This document shows positions 1 through 8,977 of a stretch of 64,000 bases of DNA, one piece after another. Within the stretch, counting starts at the first letter, position 1. Every line of letters begins with the position of its first letter. Source of the DNA: an uncultured Vampirovibrio sp. (GTDB lineage: Bacteria > Cyanobacteriota > Vampirovibrionia > Gastranaerophilales > Gastranaerophilaceae); the NCBI GenBank assembly GCA_910577635.1, contig CAJTNR010000009.1:1-64000 (forward strand), read 5' to 3'. A program made the position numbers and the translations under genes. Below the pieces are notes generated by a model that was not told the DNA's origin, made no database searches, and saw only the letters and a program-made list of their open reading frames with translations.

Positions 1-43
1 TCAAGCTTATTAAGAGCTCGATTAAAGAGAAAGCTTTTTTCAT
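1..43 (-). CDS. Prepilin-like protein, 5' end only (cut by window edge)
   Basis: Only 14 codons lie in the window; they read MKKAFSLIELLISL. This is a class III prepilin leader: short basic leader, cleavage before Phe, Glu at mature position 5 and a hydrophobic helix. Alanine replaces the usual glycine before the cleavage site. A Shine-Dalgarno-like AAAGGA lies upstream of the ATG. It is divergent from the XRE gene at 203. The same arrangement, with a near-identical leader, occurs at 46319-48577. Family membership is clear from the leader, but nothing can be said of the rest of the protein. Confidence 0.75.
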   Translation of the reverse strand, partial: MKKAFSLIELLISL

Positions 44-168
44 ACTTTTTTCCTTTACATTAGCACAATAAATTAGAGCGATTTTTATACAAATTCGCGT
101 CTATTATGGTATAGTTAAATTAGAGTTTGATATTACCGTATACATTCATTATACATAAATAGCAATAC

Positions 169-197
169 TTGTCAATACTGTTACATACTTATAGATA
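169..197 (+). promoter_or_regulatory. Probable promoter of the XRE gene at 203
   Basis: TTGTCA (169-174), a 17-base spacer and TAGATA (192-197) lie directly before the ATG at 203, so the transcript would start at or next to the start codon. No Shine-Dalgarno sequence is present. The surrounding repeated AATACT/ACATACTT motifs could be operator half-sites for the encoded regulator, which is inference. Confidence 0.5.
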
Positions 198-202
198 AAA
201 AT

Positions 203-493
203 ATGACAACACAAGGCAAAAGACTTAAAAACATTAGAGTGTCCCTTAATCTTACCCAGGAGCAATTTGGAGCAAAACTCGGTATCTCAAAGCAGTTTTA
301 TTCCAATATTGAAACTGATAGAACAATGCTGAATAATGAAAAATTAGTATTGTTATTTAATGACTACAATGTAAATTTGAATTATCTTATAGGAGGAATC
401 GGGAAAATGTTTAATCTTGAAAACAACCTCCCTGATGATGAATTAACCCTTAAAGTACGAAAAATATTAAAAAAAGAAGGTATTATTAACTAA
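203..493 (+). CDS. XRE-family HTH transcriptional regulator
   Basis: A 96-residue protein with an N-terminal XRE/Cro-type helix-turn-helix: GKRLKNIRVSLNLTQEQFG, then KLGISKQFYSNIETDR (about residues 5-42). A short tail ends KKEGIIN. It is probably a DNA-binding repressor. It is transcribed divergently from a prepilin-like gene. It is paralogous to the regulator at 48296, which also sits divergent from a prepilin-like gene and ends in a similar K(N/K)EGII tail. The last 8 bases overlap the 3' end of gltX on the other strand. Target genes are not visible; autoregulation and control of the pilin neighbour are inferred from the arrangement. Confidence 0.85.
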   Translation: MTTQGKRLKNIRVSLNLTQEQFGAKLGISKQFYSNIETDRTMLNNEKLVLLFNDYNVNLNYLIGGIGKMFNLENNLPDDELTLKVRKILKKEGIIN

Positions 494-1925
494 TACCTTC
501 AAGTCTTTCAATTACTTCTTGTTTACCCAGGATTAGAAGAATTTCCACCATGTCGGCTCCTCTTGTTCTTCCTGTAATTGCCGCTCTTATAGCCCACATT
601 GTTTCTTTGGGTTTGTAACCATAGTTTTCTTTAAAGTAAGCTCTAAAATCCGCAAGTTTATCGTGGAGCTCCTGGGTATTATTAAAGTCATAGTCTTTAA
701 TATCCCCTTTAAATTTTTCTAAAACTTTTTTTGATAATTCAGAGTTTAATAGCTCTTGAACCTCGCTATAATCTGGTTTTTCAAAGAAATATTGAGTATC
801 AAAAACAAGGTCTTTTAAAACTGTTATAGGTTCTCTTGTTACTTCAATAATTTTTTCCAGCTTTTCTCTTGAATATAAAGAAGTATCATATTCTTTTAAA
901 AACGGAAGGGCTAAGTCAGTTAGTTTTTTAATATCCATTTTTTTAATGTACTGCCCGTTCATCCAGTTAAGTTTATCGTATTCAAAAACCGAATTAGAAC
1001 TTGAAAGCTCTTTGATTCTAAAATCAGCTGCAATTTCATCTACATTTTTAATTTCAACACCATCGCTCGGTGACCAGCCTAAAAGCGCTACAAAGTTAAG
1101 AAGTGCTTCTGTCAGATAGCCTTCTTTAATAAAGTCTGAAACTGCAGTTGCTCCATGGCGTTTGGATAATTTGCTTCTATCAGGAGCTAGAATCATACCC
1201 AAATGAGCGAATTTAGGAACCTGTGCTCCTAGAGCTTCATAAATCAGGATTTGTTTCGGGGTATTTGAAATATGATCTTCCCCTCTTATAACATGGCTGA
1301 TTTTCATCAGCATATCATCCACCACAACAGCAAAGTTATAGGTAGGAGTGCCATTTGATTTCATTATTGCAAAATCACCTATTAAACTTGTGTCGAACTT
1401 TAGCTCGCCCTTAACAAGGTCGCAAAAAACAAGCTCTTTATAGTCAACCTTGAATCGAATTGAAGGTTTTATCCCTTTTGCTTTAAGTTCTGCTTTTTGC
1501 TCAGGGGTTAAGTTAAGACATTTTCTTGAATACTTGTAAGGAATCTTTTTTTCATTAGCAATTTCGTGTTCTTTATCTAGATCCTCATTTGAGCAGAAAC
1601 ATTCATAAGCATAACCCTTATCAATCAGCATTTGAGCATACTTAGGGTAAATATCAAATCTTTCTGACTGTTTATAAGGACCGTATTGACCCCCGATATC
1701 AGGACCTTCATCCCAGCTTAAACCAAGAGCTTTTAAACTATCGAAAATATTTTGTTTATAAGCTTCTGAACTTCTATCTAAGTCTGTATCTTCAATTCGA
1801 AGAACATAATCACCTTTTGTTTTTTTTGCAAACAAATAGTTAAATAAAGCAGTTCTTGCAGTTCCAATGTGCAAATTCCCTGAAGGACTCGGGGCAATTC
1901 TTACTCTTGTTTTTTGTTCAGTCAT
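486..1925 (-). CDS. gltX: Glutamyl-tRNA synthetase
   Basis: A 479-residue class I aminoacyl-tRNA synthetase that charges tRNA-Glu (possibly also tRNA-Gln, if an amidotransferase pathway is present). The class I signature is visible near the N-terminus (PSPSGNLHIGTART, HIGH-like) and the KMSKS-like loop is RSKLSKRHG at about residue 240. The catalytic-domain segment RIEDTDLDRS and the C-terminal anticodon-binding region are present, and the length is normal. The ATG is preceded by AAAGGATTGTAATA, a good ribosome site. It is divergent from hom (74-base gap) and convergent with the XRE gene at 203, with an 8-base overlap of the stops. Confidence 0.97.
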   Translation of the reverse strand: MTEQKTRVRIAPSPSGNLHIGTARTALFNYLFAKKTKGDYVLRIEDTDLDRSSEAYKQNIFDSLKALGLSWDEGPDIGGQYGPYKQSERFDIYPKYAQMLIDKGYAYECFCSNEDLDKEHEIANEKKIPYKYSRKCLNLTPEQKAELKAKGIKPSIRFKVDYKELVFCDLVKGELKFDTSLIGDFAIMKSNGTPTYNFAVVVDDMLMKISHVIRGEDHISNTPKQILIYEALGAQVPKFAHLGMILAPDRSKLSKRHGATAVSDFIKEGYLTEALLNFVALLGWSPSDGVEIKNVDEIAADFRIKELSSSNSVFEYDKLNWMNGQYIKKMDIKKLTDLALPFLKEYDTSLYSREKLEKIIEVTREPITVLKDLVFDTQYFFEKPDYSEVQELLNSELSKKVLEKFKGDIKDYDFNNTQELHDKLADFRAYFKENYGYKPKETMWAIRAAITGRTRGADMVEILLILGKQEVIERLEGIS

Positions 1926-1984
1926 TATTACAATCCTTTATTAATTACTTTTTTATTAATAATAGTACAACAAAAAAAATTTTA

Positions 1985-1993
1985 TGTTATTAT
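1985..1993 (+). promoter_or_regulatory. Extended -10 promoter of hom (leaderless)
   Basis: TG-T-TATTAT ends 6 bases before the hom ATG at 2000. There is no Shine-Dalgarno sequence between them, so the mRNA probably begins at the start codon. Confidence 0.55.
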
Positions 1994-1999
1994 TTTTCT

Positions 2000-3268
2000 A
2001 TGAATAATAAACTAAAAATCGGAATAATTGGACTTGGCACTGTAGGTCAAGGTGTAGTCAAAGTTTTAAGCAAATACGATGATATTGAAATTGTATCTTG
2101 TGCTGTTAAGAATCTTTCTAAAAAAAGAGATGTTGAAGTTAAAAATTTAACTAAAGATGCAATGGAAATTGCAAAAGACCCTTCAATTGATGTTGTAGTT
2201 GAAGTTGCAGGAGGAGTCGGGATCTTAGAAGTCTTGTCTTTAGCTATTGAAAATAAAAAACATATTGTAACAGCAAACAAAGAACTATTAGCCCGACACG
2301 GAGCAAAGCTTTTTGACCTTGCAAGGGAAAACGGGGTTGCAATTCTCTATGAAGCAGCGGTTGCAGGGGGAATTCCTATTATAATGCCCATTAAAACAAC
2401 TCTTAGCGCTAATGAGTTTGTTAGTGTTGCAGGAATATTAAATGGTACGACTAATTATATCCTAACCAAGATGGAAGAAGAACAGCTTTCCTACAGCGAT
2501 TGTTTAAGTAAAGCTCAGGCTCTTGGTTATGCTGAAACTGATCCTACAGGCGATGTTGAAGGCTATGATGCAATGTATAAAATTGCAATTCTTGCAAATA
2601 TCGTTTTTAACAAACGAATTGATATTAACAGAATTTATCGAGAAGGCATAACGAATATATCTGAGGTTGATATTAGAATTGCCGATGAGCTTGGATATAA
2701 AATTAAACTTATTGCAAGTGCAAAAAAACTAAACTATGACAACAGAGACGATGTTTTAGACATTCGCGTTCATCCAATGCTTGTATCGAAGAATAAATCC
2801 ATTGCAGATGTTAAAAACGCAACAAACGCTGTTTTATTAACAGGTTTTCCTGTTGATAAGGTAATGTTTACAGGACCAGGTGCAGGTGAGTTTCCAACTG
2901 CAAGTTCTGTTGTGGGGGATATATTAACAATTAAATCAGAAATTGATAATTGTAAAAATCCTCTTCCGATGACTGTTTGTCATCATGACAAATATGCTTA
3001 TCAAATTGATATTGAAAAAACAGTTAACTGTTACTATTTAAGAATTGATGCCAACAACGAACCTGGCGTAATCGGCAGAATCGGCACAGCAAGTGCTGAG
3101 TTTGGAATTAATTTATCATATATCATACAAAAAAACAAAAACCAGCAGGATAGAGCTACAATTATTGTAATTACAGAAGAATGCTTTGAAGCAGATATGA
3201 ATAATATGATAACAAGACTGCAAAAAGACAAAACAACAAAAGTGGTTAATAGAATAAGGGTAATGTGA
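2000..3268 (+). CDS. hom: Homoserine dehydrogenase
   Basis: A 422-residue NAD(P)-dependent enzyme that reduces aspartate semialdehyde to homoserine for threonine and methionine synthesis. The Rossmann motif [11 protein letters not shown] lies at residues 7-17. The catalytic core includes [12 protein letters not shown] and [18 protein letters not shown]-terminal ACT domain ([20 protein letters not shown]) suggests feedback control by threonine. The open frame extends upstream to 1856, but that part lies opposite gltX and has no family similarity, so the ATG at 2000 is chosen. It is the first gene of hom-thrC-leuS; thrC starts at or just after its stop. Confidence 0.96.
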   Translation: MNNKLKIGIIGLGTVGQGVVKVLSKYDDIEIVSCAVKNLSKKRDVEVKNLTKDAMEIAKDPSIDVVVEVAGGVGILEVLSLAIENKKHIVTANKELLARHGAKLFDLARENGVAILYEAAVAGGIPIIMPIKTTLSANEFVSVAGILNGTTNYILTKMEEEQLSYSDCLSKAQALGYAETDPTGDVEGYDAMYKIAILANIVFNKRIDINRIYREGITNISEVDIRIADELGYKIKLIASAKKLNYDNRDDVLDIRVHPMLVSKNKSIADVKNATNAVLLTGFPVDKVMFTGPGAGEFPTASSVVGDILTIKSEIDNCKNPLPMTVCHHDKYAYQIDIEKTVNCYYLRIDANNEPGVIGRIGTASAEFGINLSYIIQKNKNQQDRATIIVITEECFEADMNNMITRLQKDKTTKVVNRIRVM

Positions 3269-3270
3269 AA

Positions 3271-4323
3271 ATGAGATACACTGGATTAATTAATAAATAT
3301 AGAGAATTTTTGCCTGTCGATGATAAAACTCCCGTTATTACACTCAATGAGGGCAACACCCCTTTAATTAAAGCTGACAATTTAGCCTGTGCTATAGGAT
3401 TAAATATTAACCTTTACTTAAAGTATGAGGGGTTAAATCCCACAGGAAGTTTTAAAGATAGAGGAATGACCATGGCAGTTACCAAGGCGGTTGAGGAAGG
3501 GTCAAGTGCAATAATCTGCGCTTCAACTGGAAACACCTCAGCTTCTGCTGCAGCTTATGCTGCTAAGGCTAAAATTAAATGCCACGTATTAATCCCTGAT
3601 GGTCATATTGCAATGGGAAAACTATCCCAGGCAATGATGTATGGAGCAAATATAATTGCAATTAACGGCAATTTTGATGAAGCCCTTGATGCTGTTAGAG
3701 AAATTTCAGCAAACTATCCTATAACACTTGTTAATTCTGTTAATCCTTATCGAATTGAAGGACAAAAAACAGGGGCATTTGAAATTGTTGATGCACTTGA
3801 GCAAGCTCCGGATTACCACTTTATCCCTGTAGGAAATGCGGGTAATATTACAGCTTATTGGAAGGGCTATAAAGAATATTTCAATAATAAAAAATGCACT
3901 AAACTCCCTCAAATGATGGGAATTCAAGCTCAAGGCGCTGCTCCTATTGTTTTAGGTCATAAAGTCGATAACCCCGAAACCATTGCAACAGCAATTAGAA
4001 TCGGAAATCCTGCAAGCTGGAAAAAAGCCGAAGCAGCCCGCGATGAATCCAAAGGAACCATTGATATGGTATCAGATGAAGAAATTTTAAATGCCTATAG
4101 ACTCCTAACCCGTCATGAAGGAATTTTTGCCGAACCTGGGTCTTGTGCGAGTGTTGCGGGATTAATAAAGCTCAAAGACAAAGTGAAGGAAAACTCGACT
4201 GTAGTCTGCATTCTAACAGGGAACGGATTAAAAGACCCGACAACCGCGATTGAGCACTCAAATGCACAGGTTTATAAGACAAGCTCTAAAATTGATGATA
4301 TTATTAAAATTATAAATAAATAG
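3271..4323 (+). CDS. thrC: Threonine synthase
   Basis: A PLP enzyme of about 350 residues that converts O-phosphohomoserine to threonine. The PLP lysine lies in [15 protein letters not shown]; the [15 protein letters not shown] and [16 protein letters not shown] motifs are typical of the short threonine synthase class. A GTG at 3265 overlaps the hom stop and would add two residues. The ATG at 3271 is preferred because AAGGG lies 10 bases upstream and MRYTGLI is a usual family start. It is co-transcribed with hom, giving the last steps to threonine. The branch-point substrate comes from hom plus a homoserine kinase not in this window. Confidence 0.95.
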   Translation: MRYTGLINKYREFLPVDDKTPVITLNEGNTPLIKADNLACAIGLNINLYLKYEGLNPTGSFKDRGMTMAVTKAVEEGSSAIICASTGNTSASAAAYAAKAKIKCHVLIPDGHIAMGKLSQAMMYGANIIAINGNFDEALDAVREISANYPITLVNSVNPYRIEGQKTGAFEIVDALEQAPDYHFIPVGNAGNITAYWKGYKEYFNNKKCTKLPQMMGIQAQGAAPIVLGHKVDNPETIATAIRIGNPASWKKAEAARDESKGTIDMVSDEEILNAYRLLTRHEGIFAEPGSCASVAGLIKLKDKVKENSTVVCILTGNGLKDPTTAIEHSNAQVYKTSSKIDDIIKIINK

Positions 4324-4332
4324 GAATTAAAA

Positions 4333-6801
4333 ATGTTAGAAAAAGAATATTATCCTCAGCACATTGAAAAAAAATGGTATGAGATATGGGATAAAACAAA
4401 CCCTTATAAAGCAATTAACAATTCAGATAAACCCAAGTATTATGCACTTTCAATGCTTCCCTATCCATCTGGAAAACTTCATATGGGTCATGTTCGAAAC
4501 TACACAATAACAGATGTTATAGCGAGATTCAAAAAAGCACAGGGCTTTAATGTATTGCATCCAATTGGCTGGGATAGTTTTGGCTTGCCTGCTGAAAACG
4601 CAGCAATTCAACACGGTGCAAATCCTAAAGAATGGACTTTATCTAATATTTCCTATATGAAACGCCAGCTTAAAATGCTAGGATTAAGCATTGACTGGGA
4701 TAGAGAAGTTACAACCTGTCTTGATGATTATTATAAATGGACCCAGTGGTTGTTTTTGCAATTATACAAAAAAGGACTTGCTTATAAAAAAACAGCTCCT
4801 GTTAACTGGTGCGAAAAGTGTGCAACTGTCCTTGCGAACGAACAGGTAATAGAGGGCAAATGCTGGAGATGCGATTCTATTGTCACTAAGAAAAATTTAT
4901 CACAGTGGTTCTTTAAAATTACCGATTATTGTGAAGAATTACTAGATGACCTTGAACTGTTAAAAGGCTGGGGGGATAATGTTAAAACAATGCAGAAAAA
5001 CTGGATTGGAAAATCCACAGGAGCAATTATAAAGTTCAAAGTAGCAGAGCTTGATGGACTTGAAATCCCGGTTTATACAACAAGACCGGATACTTCCTAT
5101 GGAATTACTTATCTTGTTGTAGCTCCTGAATATAAAGATATTGAAAAACTGACATTACCGAAAAACAAAGAAGCAGTTGAAAACTATAGAAATAATGCTA
5201 AAAAATTATCAGAGATTGAAAGATTATCAACAGCAAGAATAAAAACCGGAGTTCCCTTAGGAACCCATATAATCAGCCCCTTTACAGGAAAAAAATGCCC
5301 CATATGGACAGCAGATTATGCTTTAGTTGATTACGGAACAGGAGCAGTCATGGCAGTTCCATACCACGATGAAAGGGACTTTGATTTTGCTAAAAAATAT
5401 AACTTAGAAATGATTCAAGTTATAAACGGAGAAGATTTCGAAAAAGACAAGGTTTATACAAACAAAGAAGGAACTTTAATTAACAGCGGAGAATTTGACG
5501 GTTTAAAAGCATCTGATGCTATTGAAAAAATTACCCAGTATGCAGTTGATAAAGGCTTTGGGGAATTTAAAACCCAGTTCAGGCTAAGAGACTGGCTGAT
5601 TTCAAGACAAAGGTACTGGGGAGCTCCGATTCCTATTGTTTATTGTCCCAAGTGTGGCGAAGTTGCGCTTGATGAAAAAGATTTACCAGTAAGACTTCCT
5701 GAGGATGTAGATTTTTCAGTCCAGGGAAAATCCCCTATTGAAACCAGTCCGACTTTTAAATACACAACCTGTCCTAAGTGCGGCGGGATGGCTACAAGAG
5801 ACGTTGATACCATGGACACTTTTGTTTGTTCCAGCTGGTATTATATGCGCTATTGTGATGCTAAAAACGATAAAGAATGCTTCAATCGAGAAATTATCAA
5901 TAAATGGATGCCTGTTAACCAATACGTTGGAGGAATTGAACATGCGATATTGCATTTATTATATTCAAGATTCTTTACAAAAGCTCTAAGGGATATGAAT
6001 TTATTAGATTTTGACGAACCCTTCGAAAACCTGCTAACCCAGGGTATGGTTTTAAAAGACGGTTCCAAAATGTCTAAATCTAAAGGAAACACTGTTGATC
6101 CAGATGAAATTTATCAAAACTACGGAGCAGATACTGCAAGATTATTTATCCTATCTGATTCACCCCCTGCAAGAGATTTTGACTGGACAGATGCCGGCGT
6201 TGAAGGCTGCTATAAGTTTATTTGCAGAGTTTACAGGTTATTTTCAAAATTCCAGGATAGAATTAATCTAAACTACAAGTTTGACATTAACTCTCTATCA
6301 AAAAAAGATGAGAATATAGTTCGCGAAACACATATTGCAATTAAAAAAATTACAAACGATATTGAACAAGAATTCCAGTTCAACACTGTGATTTCAAGAT
6401 ATCGCGAATTTACCAATGCAATTTATGAGTATATAAAAGATGAAAAAACAATTAACAATGAAGTTTTAAGTTTTGTACTTCTAACATTATTAAAGCTGTT
6501 ATCACCTGTTCTTGTTTTTATGACAGAGGAAATTTATTCTCAATTTAATCCTGAAAAATCAATCCATGAAGAACCCTGGTGCCAATTTGATGAAAACTTA
6601 GCTAAGACTTCTATGACCACCTTAATTGTGCAGGTTAATGGAAAAATTAAAGACAAAATATCAATAGCGCAAGACTTAGAAAAAACAGAACTTGAAAAAA
6701 TTGCTCTTGATTCAGCTAAAGTTAAAGATGTCATAAAGGATAAAACGATTGTTAAAACTATTGTTATTCCTAATAAACTTGTTAATATTGTTGTAAAATA
6801 A
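4333..6801 (+). CDS. leuS: Leucyl-tRNA synthetase
   Basis: An 822-residue class I synthetase that charges tRNA-Leu. The HIGH motif is PYPSGKLHMGHVRNY (about residues 42-56) and the KMSKS loop is DGSKMSKSKGN (about 577). The CP1 editing domain with TTRPDT is present, as is a zinc-ribbon-like insertion (CEKCATVL...CWRC). Length and domain order are those of bacterial LeuRS. AGGAATTAAAA precedes the ATG, which lies 9 bases after thrC, so it reads as the third gene of hom-thrC-leuS. A strong hairpin terminator follows. Confidence 0.97.
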   Translation: MLEKEYYPQHIEKKWYEIWDKTNPYKAINNSDKPKYYALSMLPYPSGKLHMGHVRNYTITDVIARFKKAQGFNVLHPIGWDSFGLPAENAAIQHGANPKEWTLSNISYMKRQLKMLGLSIDWDREVTTCLDDYYKWTQWLFLQLYKKGLAYKKTAPVNWCEKCATVLANEQVIEGKCWRCDSIVTKKNLSQWFFKITDYCEELLDDLELLKGWGDNVKTMQKNWIGKSTGAIIKFKVAELDGLEIPVYTTRPDTSYGITYLVVAPEYKDIEKLTLPKNKEAVENYRNNAKKLSEIERLSTARIKTGVPLGTHIISPFTGKKCPIWTADYALVDYGTGAVMAVPYHDERDFDFAKKYNLEMIQVINGEDFEKDKVYTNKEGTLINSGEFDGLKASDAIEKITQYAVDKGFGEFKTQFRLRDWLISRQRYWGAPIPIVYCPKCGEVALDEKDLPVRLPEDVDFSVQGKSPIETSPTFKYTTCPKCGGMATRDVDTMDTFVCSSWYYMRYCDAKNDKECFNREIINKWMPVNQYVGGIEHAILHLLYSRFFTKALRDMNLLDFDEPFENLLTQGMVLKDGSKMSKSKGNTVDPDEIYQNYGADTARLFILSDSPPARDFDWTDAGVEGCYKFICRVYRLFSKFQDRINLNYKFDINSLSKKDENIVRETHIAIKKITNDIEQEFQFNTVISRYREFTNAIYEYIKDEKTINNEVLSFVLLTLLKLLSPVLVFMTEEIYSQFNPEKSIHEEPWCQFDENLAKTSMTTLIVQVNGKIKDKISIAQDLEKTELEKIALDSAKVKDVIKDKTIVKTIVIPNKLVNIVVK

Positions 6802-6817
6802 TCAGGTTAATATTATA

Positions 6818-6849
6818 AAAAAAAGAGGGGTAAAACCCTCTTTTTTTTA
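6818..6849 (+). terminator. Rho-independent terminator after leuS
   Basis: AAAAGAGGG, a short GTAAAA loop and CCCTCTTTT form a 9-bp stem that runs into eight T residues. Confidence 0.9.
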
Positions 6850-6994
6850 TTGTTTAATTGTTAAGTTTTATTAAAGAATTCAAATTATTTATACTATTTG
6901 AAATCGCTTTAAATTCCATTAAGCGAACTTTTTAAAAACAATTTTTAATCTATATAATGTTTTAAAGCCAATTTGACAAAAATTATTAACAAGC

Positions 6995-7038
6995 GTTATT
7001 AAAGCAAATACAATTTTTGCTATGATATAGTTATTAAA
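6995..7038 (+). promoter_or_regulatory. Promoter region with a repeated 10-mer
   Basis: An extended -10 (TGC-TATGAT, 7018-7026) lies upstream of the small gene at 7068. It is bracketed by two copies of GTTATTAAAG (6995-7004 and 7029-7038), and a TTGACA lies at 6973. The repeats straddling the -10 look like operator half-sites, possibly for the XRE protein encoded convergently at 7259; that is inference. Confidence 0.45.
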
Positions 7039-7067
7039 GAGTTTAAAAAAGCAAAAAGGATAAGTTT

Positions 7068-7262
7068 ATGACAACATTGGAATATTTCAAACTACAATTC
7101 AAAAAGAAAGAATATAGAATTGATATGCAAAAACTGATTTATGTTCTTTCTTGTCTTGAAAGCAGACGAATTAATGATATTAGCAATTCTAATATCAAAA
7201 CTTTATTGAAAAAATACGGTCTTTTGGATAAGATGTTTTTAGATAATATTAATAAAGTTTAG
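7068..7262 (+). CDS. Small basic protein of unknown function
   Basis: A 64-residue, lysine-rich, predicted all-helical protein with no cysteines, signal peptide or membrane segment. I do not recognise a family. The coding call rests on a good ribosome site (AAGGATAAGTTT before the ATG), an extended -10 promoter upstream, and a frame that ends exactly where the convergent XRE gene ends (4 shared bases). It may be a DNA-associated or regulatory partner of that XRE protein; this is a guess from position only. Confidence 0.6.
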   Translation: MTTLEYFKLQFKKKEYRIDMQKLIYVLSCLESRRINDISNSNIKTLLKKYGLLDKMFLDNINKV

Positions 7263-7522
7263 TTTTGATTGTCAAAAATATCTTTATTAATATCTTCATG
7301 TTGTTTTTTTGCAAAAACATCAACATTGTCTAAAAGCCATTTGGTATTGAACTTATACTCCTGATTCAACAGCTGTGCAAGCTGGGGAGGAAAATTATCC
7401 GTCAAACCATTGTATATAGCAGACAAAGTTTCCTTATCATACCCGAGCTTCTTACTCAGCTCCTCTAAATTCATACCTGTGTATTCTAAAACAATATCTA
7501 ATCGTTGTTTAGGAGTAGGCAT
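7259..7522 (-). CDS. XRE-like helix-turn-helix protein
   Basis: An 87-residue protein with an HTH fold: PKQRLDIVLEYTGMNLEELS, followed by KKLGYDKETLSAIYNG. The recognition helix and turn resemble XRE/Cro repressors, but less clearly than the other four regulators in the window. The C-terminal half (NQEYKFNTKWLLD) is like the extension seen in phage-type repressors of this class. The ATG at 7522 is preferred; an in-frame GTG at 7537 would add five residues. It overlaps the convergent small gene by 4 bases at the stops. Target unknown. Confidence 0.8.
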   Translation of the reverse strand: MPTPKQRLDIVLEYTGMNLEELSKKLGYDKETLSAIYNGLTDNFPPQLAQLLNQEYKFNTKWLLDNVDVFAKKQHEDINKDIFDNQN

Positions 7523-7762
7523 ATTTCTTTCTTCCACTGTACAAAATAATCCATATTTAAATAAAAACGCGTGAATAGAAAAATTTGCTTACATTAACAC
7601 GGAATAACCGTTTTGGCCATTTCCCTATTCATATACTTTTTTCAAATATGATTTTTTTGTATATTAACTATCTTTATTATAATTATACACTTTATTTTTT
7701 TAAATATTGTAAACATTTGTAAAATTAAAAATTATCCTGTAAAATTGTTACAAGGATAAAAA

Positions 7763-8965
7763 ATGGCTGAAATTAGTATTATAATACCTGTTTATAATGT
7801 TGAAAAATACTTAAGACAATGTCTTAACAGTATAAAAAATCAAACATTCAATGATTTTGAAGTTATTCTGATTGATGATTTTTCAACTGATAATTCATAT
7901 TCGATTATAGAAGAATTTCAAAGCGTGGATTCAAGATTCAAGGTTATTAAAAATATTAACAAAGGAGTATCACAGGCAAGGAATCTGGGGTTGGAAAAGT
8001 CAAAGAGCAAATACACAATATTTCTTGATTCTGACGATTATTTCGAGCTCAATTTATTAAAAGAACTTTATAATCGTGCTCAAAAATTCGATACTGATAT
8101 TACCGTTTGTTCATCTCGAAAAGTTAATGATAGAGGAGATATTATTGAAACAAAAAACCCTAATTCCCCGATAAAACTAGCTTTTTGTCCTCTAAACAAA
8201 GTCTTTAGACCGCTTGATTACAAAAATATTTTTTCTTTTTTAACCCCGGTTCCCTGGAACAAGCTTTATAGGACAAGTTTATTAAAAAACCACAGAATTA
8301 CCTATCCAAACTTAACAATAGCAGAGGATGTAAGTTTTTTTTACAGTGCTTTAATAAGCGCGCAAAAAGTACTTGTATTTGATAAAGAACTTATTAATTA
8401 TAGGTTCAATAGAAAAGGCTCTATGGCAACTTATCGAGGAAAATACACTATTGATATTATAGAATCTTTTTACATTCTAAAAAAATTCTTAACTGATAAT
8501 TCCCTAGATAGTTTTATCCCGAATGCCCTTGAAACTTACTTAAACCACTTAAGATGGGAGGTAGTTTTTGCAAATAAAAAAAACTACAGGGATTTTTTAG
8601 CCAAACTTAAACAATACAACGATTGGGAGATTTTTACCCCCGGGCTGATTAATGAAAAAATCAATATTGATTATCTGAATCAACTAATTGGTAATAAAAA
8701 GGTAATGTTTTATGGTTTTAGTCTTTTTATTCAAAAAATCCTTAATAACAAAAAAAGGGTTAATATTCTTGGTATAATTGATAAAAACAAAGCTTTACAA
8801 GGGAAAACTTTTTATGGTTATAAGGTTTTTCCTCCTTCAATACTAGATAAACAAAAGATTGATGAAGTTTTTCATACAATCTGGACTAACTATCCTGAAA
8901 GCTACCCTGTAGTTAAGCTGGAGCTTGATAAATACAAAATTAAGCTAAGGAATATTTTTATTTAA
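7763..8965 (+). CDS. Family 2 glycosyltransferase with C-terminal nucleotide-binding-like domain
   Basis: A 400-residue cytosolic protein. Residues 1-230 are a GT-A glycosyltransferase: ISIIIPVYNVEKYLRQCLNS at the start, metal-binding IFLDSDDYFE near residue 91, then AEDVSFFYSAL. The last ~90 residues carry a separate domain beginning KKVMFYGFSLFIQKIL and continuing with an NILGIIDKNK strand. This is the same small alpha/beta domain as in the next gene (N-terminal) and at 10439 (alone). It probably transfers a sugar onto an envelope polymer; donor and acceptor unknown. GGATAAAAA precedes the ATG. It is the first gene of the envelope-polymer cluster. Confidence 0.9.
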   Translation: MAEISIIIPVYNVEKYLRQCLNSIKNQTFNDFEVILIDDFSTDNSYSIIEEFQSVDSRFKVIKNINKGVSQARNLGLEKSKSKYTIFLDSDDYFELNLLKELYNRAQKFDTDITVCSSRKVNDRGDIIETKNPNSPIKLAFCPLNKVFRPLDYKNIFSFLTPVPWNKLYRTSLLKNHRITYPNLTIAEDVSFFYSALISAQKVLVFDKELINYRFNRKGSMATYRGKYTIDIIESFYILKKFLTDNSLDSFIPNALETYLNHLRWEVVFANKKNYRDFLAKLKQYNDWEIFTPGLINEKINIDYLNQLIGNKKVMFYGFSLFIQKILNNKKRVNILGIIDKNKALQGKTFYGYKVFPPSILDKQKIDEVFHTIWTNYPESYPVVKLELDKYKIKLRNIFI

Positions 8966-8977
8966 AGAAAGAAAAAA

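Noticed and set aside
1856..1999. Upstream extension of the hom reading frame
   Set aside because: It lies opposite the 5' end of gltX, has no similarity to homoserine dehydrogenases, and a promoter-like box sits just before the ATG at 2000.
2047..2280. Minus-strand open frame within hom
   Set aside because: Shadow of a conserved enzyme gene with no start signal.
7574..7632. GAATAG ... CTATTC weak inverted repeat and CGGAATAACCG in the 7538-7762 gap
   Set aside because: Too short and interrupted; it could be chance in AT-rich DNA. I see no gene, tRNA or terminator in this gap.
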